From Deltaproteobacteria bacterium (GTDB taxonomy: Bacteria; Myxococcota; JACPTQ01): DNA of 64,000 nt. A program made the position numbers and the translations under genes. The stretch lies in contig JACPTQ010000013.1 in NCBI GenBank assembly GCA_016192705.1, forward strand, positions 1-64,000, read 5' to 3'. Shown in pieces: positions 62,042 to 64,000 of this stretch; the first letter of the stretch is position 1; each line of letters starts with the position of its first letter. The notes below the pieces were generated by a model. The model made no database searches. It was not told the DNA's origin and worked only from the letters and a program-made list of their open reading frames with translations.

Positions 62042-63481
62042 ATGAAGCCGAGGATTGAGCGGATTGACGATGTGCGGGTGCGGATTCCGTGCGTGGGCGG
62101 GATGCGGGTTGAGGGGCTGGTGTTCGCGGACGAGCGGATTCTGGGGGCGCTCGGCGAGGACACGAGCCTCACGCAGGTTGCGAACGTCGCGCATCTACCG
62201 GGCATTGTCGGGCGCGCGCTCGCGATGCCGGACATCCATATGGGGTATGGGTTTCCGATTGGTGGCGTCGCGGCGTTCGGCGAAGATGGCGTCGTTTCGC
62301 CGGGCGGGGTGGGGTACGACATCAACTGCGGCGTGCGGCTCTTGCGGACGGCGCTCACGGCCGACGAGGTGCGGCCGAAGCTCTGCGAGATTGCAGAGGC
62401 GCTTTACCGGGCGATTCCGAGCGGTGTCGGGTCGCACCGAAAAGACTTGCGGCTCACCGACAGCGAGCTTGACGATGTGATGGAGACTGGGGCGACGTGG
62501 GCGGTTGGACGCGGGTTTGGTCGTGCGGGCGATGCGGCGCATATTGAGGCGGGTGGCGCGCTGGCGGATGCAAATCCCGAGGCTGTGTCGAAACGGGCGC
62601 GAGAGCGCGGGCGCGCGCAGCTCGGCACGATCGGCAGCGGGAATCACTTCGTTGAGGTCGGGCGCGTTGCGCGGGTTTTCGATGTGGCGGTGGCATCGGC
62701 GTTTGGATTGTTTGAGGGCGACGTGACGATTCTCATCCACACCGGGTCGCGCGGATTCGGGTATCAAGTTTGCGATGATTTCTTGGAGATGATGCAGGGT
62801 GCGTCGCGAAAGTACGGGATTGCGCTTCCCGATCGGCAGCTTTGCGCGGCCCCGCTTGCGTCGTCCGAGGCGCGCGAATACTTGGGGGCGATGGCGGCCG
62901 CGGCGAATTTTGCGTTTGCGAATCGGCAAGTCATCACGCATTGGGTGCGCGAGGTAGTCGAAGAGACGATGGGATGTGGGCCGAGCGATTCGGGGATCGA
63001 GGTGGTTTACGACGTTTGCCACAACATTGCGAAATTTGAGGAGCACGAAGTCAACGGGCGGCGGCGACGGCTTTGCGTGCATCGAAAGGGCGCGACGCGC
63101 GCGTTTCCTGCTGGGCACGTGGAGTTGCCAGCGGCGTATCGCGACGTTGGGCAACCGGTCATCATTCCGGGCGACATGGGGCGGCGATCGTATGTGCTCG
63201 TCGGCGAGGCGGGGGCGATGCGCGAGACGTGGGGCACGGCGTGCCACGGCGCGGGACGCGTGTTGTCGCGGTCGCGGGCGACGCGCGAGGCGAAGGGGCG
63301 GAACATCGTGCGCGAGCTTCTGGATGCGGGGATTTTCGTGCGGGCGTCGTCGCGGGCGACGGTCGTCGAGGAGATGCCCGATGCGTATAAGGATGTGAGC
63401 GATGTCGTCGATGTTGTGGAGCGCGCGGGGCTCGCGCGGCGCGTCGCGGAGCTTCGACCGATGGCGGTCGTGAAGGGGTGA
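62042..63481 (+). CDS. rtcB: RNA-splicing ligase RtcB
   Basis: A 479-residue 3'-phosphate RNA ligase that joins 2',3'-cyclic-phosphate or 3'-phosphate ends to 5'-OH ends with GTP and Mn2+. The metal-site Cys96 lies in GYDINCGVRLL, HFVEVG and ILIHTGSRGFG supply metal ligands, and the guanylylated His402 is in ACHGAGRVLSR. The full length is present. In many bacteria it acts in RNA repair, often beside RtcA and the regulator RtcR; neither is in the window. The upstream repeat supplies its ribosome site. Confidence 0.95.
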   Translation: MKPRIERIDDVRVRIPCVGGMRVEGLVFADERILGALGEDTSLTQVANVAHLPGIVGRALAMPDIHMGYGFPIGGVAAFGEDGVVSPGGVGYDINCGVRLLRTALTADEVRPKLCEIAEALYRAIPSGVGSHRKDLRLTDSELDDVMETGATWAVGRGFGRAGDAAHIEAGGALADANPEAVSKRARERGRAQLGTIGSGNHFVEVGRVARVFDVAVASAFGLFEGDVTILIHTGSRGFGYQVCDDFLEMMQGASRKYGIALPDRQLCAAPLASSEAREYLGAMAAAANFAFANRQVITHWVREVVEETMGCGPSDSGIEVVYDVCHNIAKFEEHEVNGRRRRLCVHRKGATRAFPAGHVELPAAYRDVGQPVIIPGDMGRRSYVLVGEAGAMRETWGTACHGAGRVLSRSRATREAKGRNIVRELLDAGIFVRASSRATVVEEMPDAYKDVSDVVDVVERAGLARRVAELRPMAVVKG

Positions 63482-63496
63482 GGAGAGGTCTCGGGC

Positions 63497-64000
63497 TTGA
63501 GGACTGAGAGTCGCGCGTCACGCCTGTTTTGGCTGTGCGTTGGGAGCGTCGTCGTTGTTCAGATCGTGCAGGTCGTGTGGCTCTGGGCTGACGGCCACGA
63601 CGCGGTTTCGAGCGACGAGCTGTTTCGCTCGTACCAAGCACACGTATGGTCTCAATCGCCGACCGTTTTTCCGCCGTTCCTTTGGCCACCGTTTTATTAC
63701 TGGGTCTACGGCTCTGCGATGGCGATTGTTCCCGACACGCTTTGGACGCCGCGCGTTGTCACTTTGTTGCTTGCATGTACCAACTCGATCCTCGCCGCGC
63801 GAATGTTGGTGCGCGTGTCACGCGATCCACGCGCGACGATCATCGTCGTCGCATCGTGGGCGCTCTCGCCGCTTTTAGCGCGCCTCGCTTCCGTCGCTCT
63901 CGCTGAGACGCTCACGACGACCTGCCTTATCATCGCGCTCGACCGGTACTTTTTGTGGCAAGAGACAAACGCGCGCTCTCCCCTGATCGTTTCAGCAGTC
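63497..64000 (+). CDS. GT39/ArnT-type membrane glycosyltransferase (5' part)
   Basis: An open frame of 168 codons running off the window, starting at TTG 63497 with AGGAGAGG eight bases upstream; no ATG occurs near the start. The product begins with a hydrophobic span (LFWLCVGSVVVVQIVQVVWLW). The acidic SSDELFRSYQAHVW loop carries the Asp-Glu pair typical of the first periplasmic loop in GT39/ArnT/PMT-type glycosyltransferases, and further spans follow. It probably transfers a sugar from an undecaprenyl carrier in the periplasm. It follows rtcB by 15 bp. The C-terminal half is outside the window. Confidence 0.75.
   Translation, partial: MRTESRASRLFWLCVGSVVVVQIVQVVWLWADGHDAVSSDELFRSYQAHVWSQSPTVFPPFLWPPFYYWVYGSAMAIVPDTLWTPRVVTLLLACTNSILAARMLVRVSRDPRATIIVVASWALSPLLARLASVALAETLTTTCLIIALDRYFLWQETNARSPLIVSAV

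Noticed and set aside
60541-62358. Long open frame (605 codons) on the minus strand
   Set aside because: It is antisense to the outer-membrane protein and the start of rtcB, very Arg/His/Pro-rich, and explained by high GC at third positions.

Overview
The window is high-GC DNA with densely packed genes, many overlapping by 1-4 bases. It looks like a chromosomal segment of a Gram-negative, myxobacterium-like bacterium (Myxococcota or the old Deltaproteobacteria). The reasons are: exported proteins with long Asp-Ala-Gly tracts, a Cys-rich matrixin-type protease with a C-terminal glycine-rich/hydrophobic/arginine tail resembling MYXO-CTERM-type sorting tails, several lipoproteins with clear lipoboxes, a type IV pilus retraction ATPase, and outer-membrane barrels. 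The phylum is an inference; no rRNA gene is present to test it.

Layout. 1-3.1 kb: purL (3' part) and purF, overlapping. 3.3-7.6 kb, minus strand: a MoxR ATPase / DUF58 / transglutaminase operon. 7.6-12.3 kb: pilT, a PHP-domain phosphoesterase and a YfhO-like membrane protein. 12.3-19.2 kb: a PPC-domain lipoprotein, an AarF/UbiB kinase-like protein, a Cys-rich exported protein, a small membrane protein and an RluA-type pseudouridine synthase. 19.2-24.3 kb: a roughly 1,700-codon Cys-patterned exported-protein gene interrupted by one in-frame TAG. 24.4-27.3 kb: a small membrane protein, a peroxiredoxin-like protein, cysS and an MgtC-family protein.

27.6-28.85 kb holds no plausible protein gene. 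It has a near-consensus sigma70 promoter at one end, a perfect rho-independent terminator at the other, and many short hairpins with GNRA loops between. I interpret it as a roughly 1.2-kb structured non-coding RNA gene that I cannot place in any family known to me. This is the strongest candidate for something undescribed.

28.9-34.4 kb: a sulfatase-superfamily protein, a DapB/2,4-diaminopentanoate-dehydrogenase-like enzyme, a class III CoA-transferase, an SCP2 protein and ndk. 34.4-42.6 kb: a matrixin-like protease and partner, GtrA plus a GT21-like glycosyltransferase, assimilatory adenylylsulfate reductase, a zinc-ribbon protein, asd, a small protein and a lipoprotein.

42.6-58.0 kb is a single minus-strand gene for a protein of about 5,120 residues: signal peptide, a DUF3344-like head, about 18 DUF11 repeats, SdrD-B-like domains, two OmpA-like domains and a C-terminal outer-membrane barrel. 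A copy of a dispersed intergenic repeat lies in frame inside it. It is followed by a CX3C-repeat protein, a lipoprotein, an outer-membrane protein, rtcB and the start of a GT39-type glycosyltransferase that opens with TTG.

Dispersed repeats recur: two inverted-repeat elements directly abut stop codons (3078 and 15829), and three copies of a CCAAGG/CGGAGAC-type repeat occur (45993, 59481, 62006).
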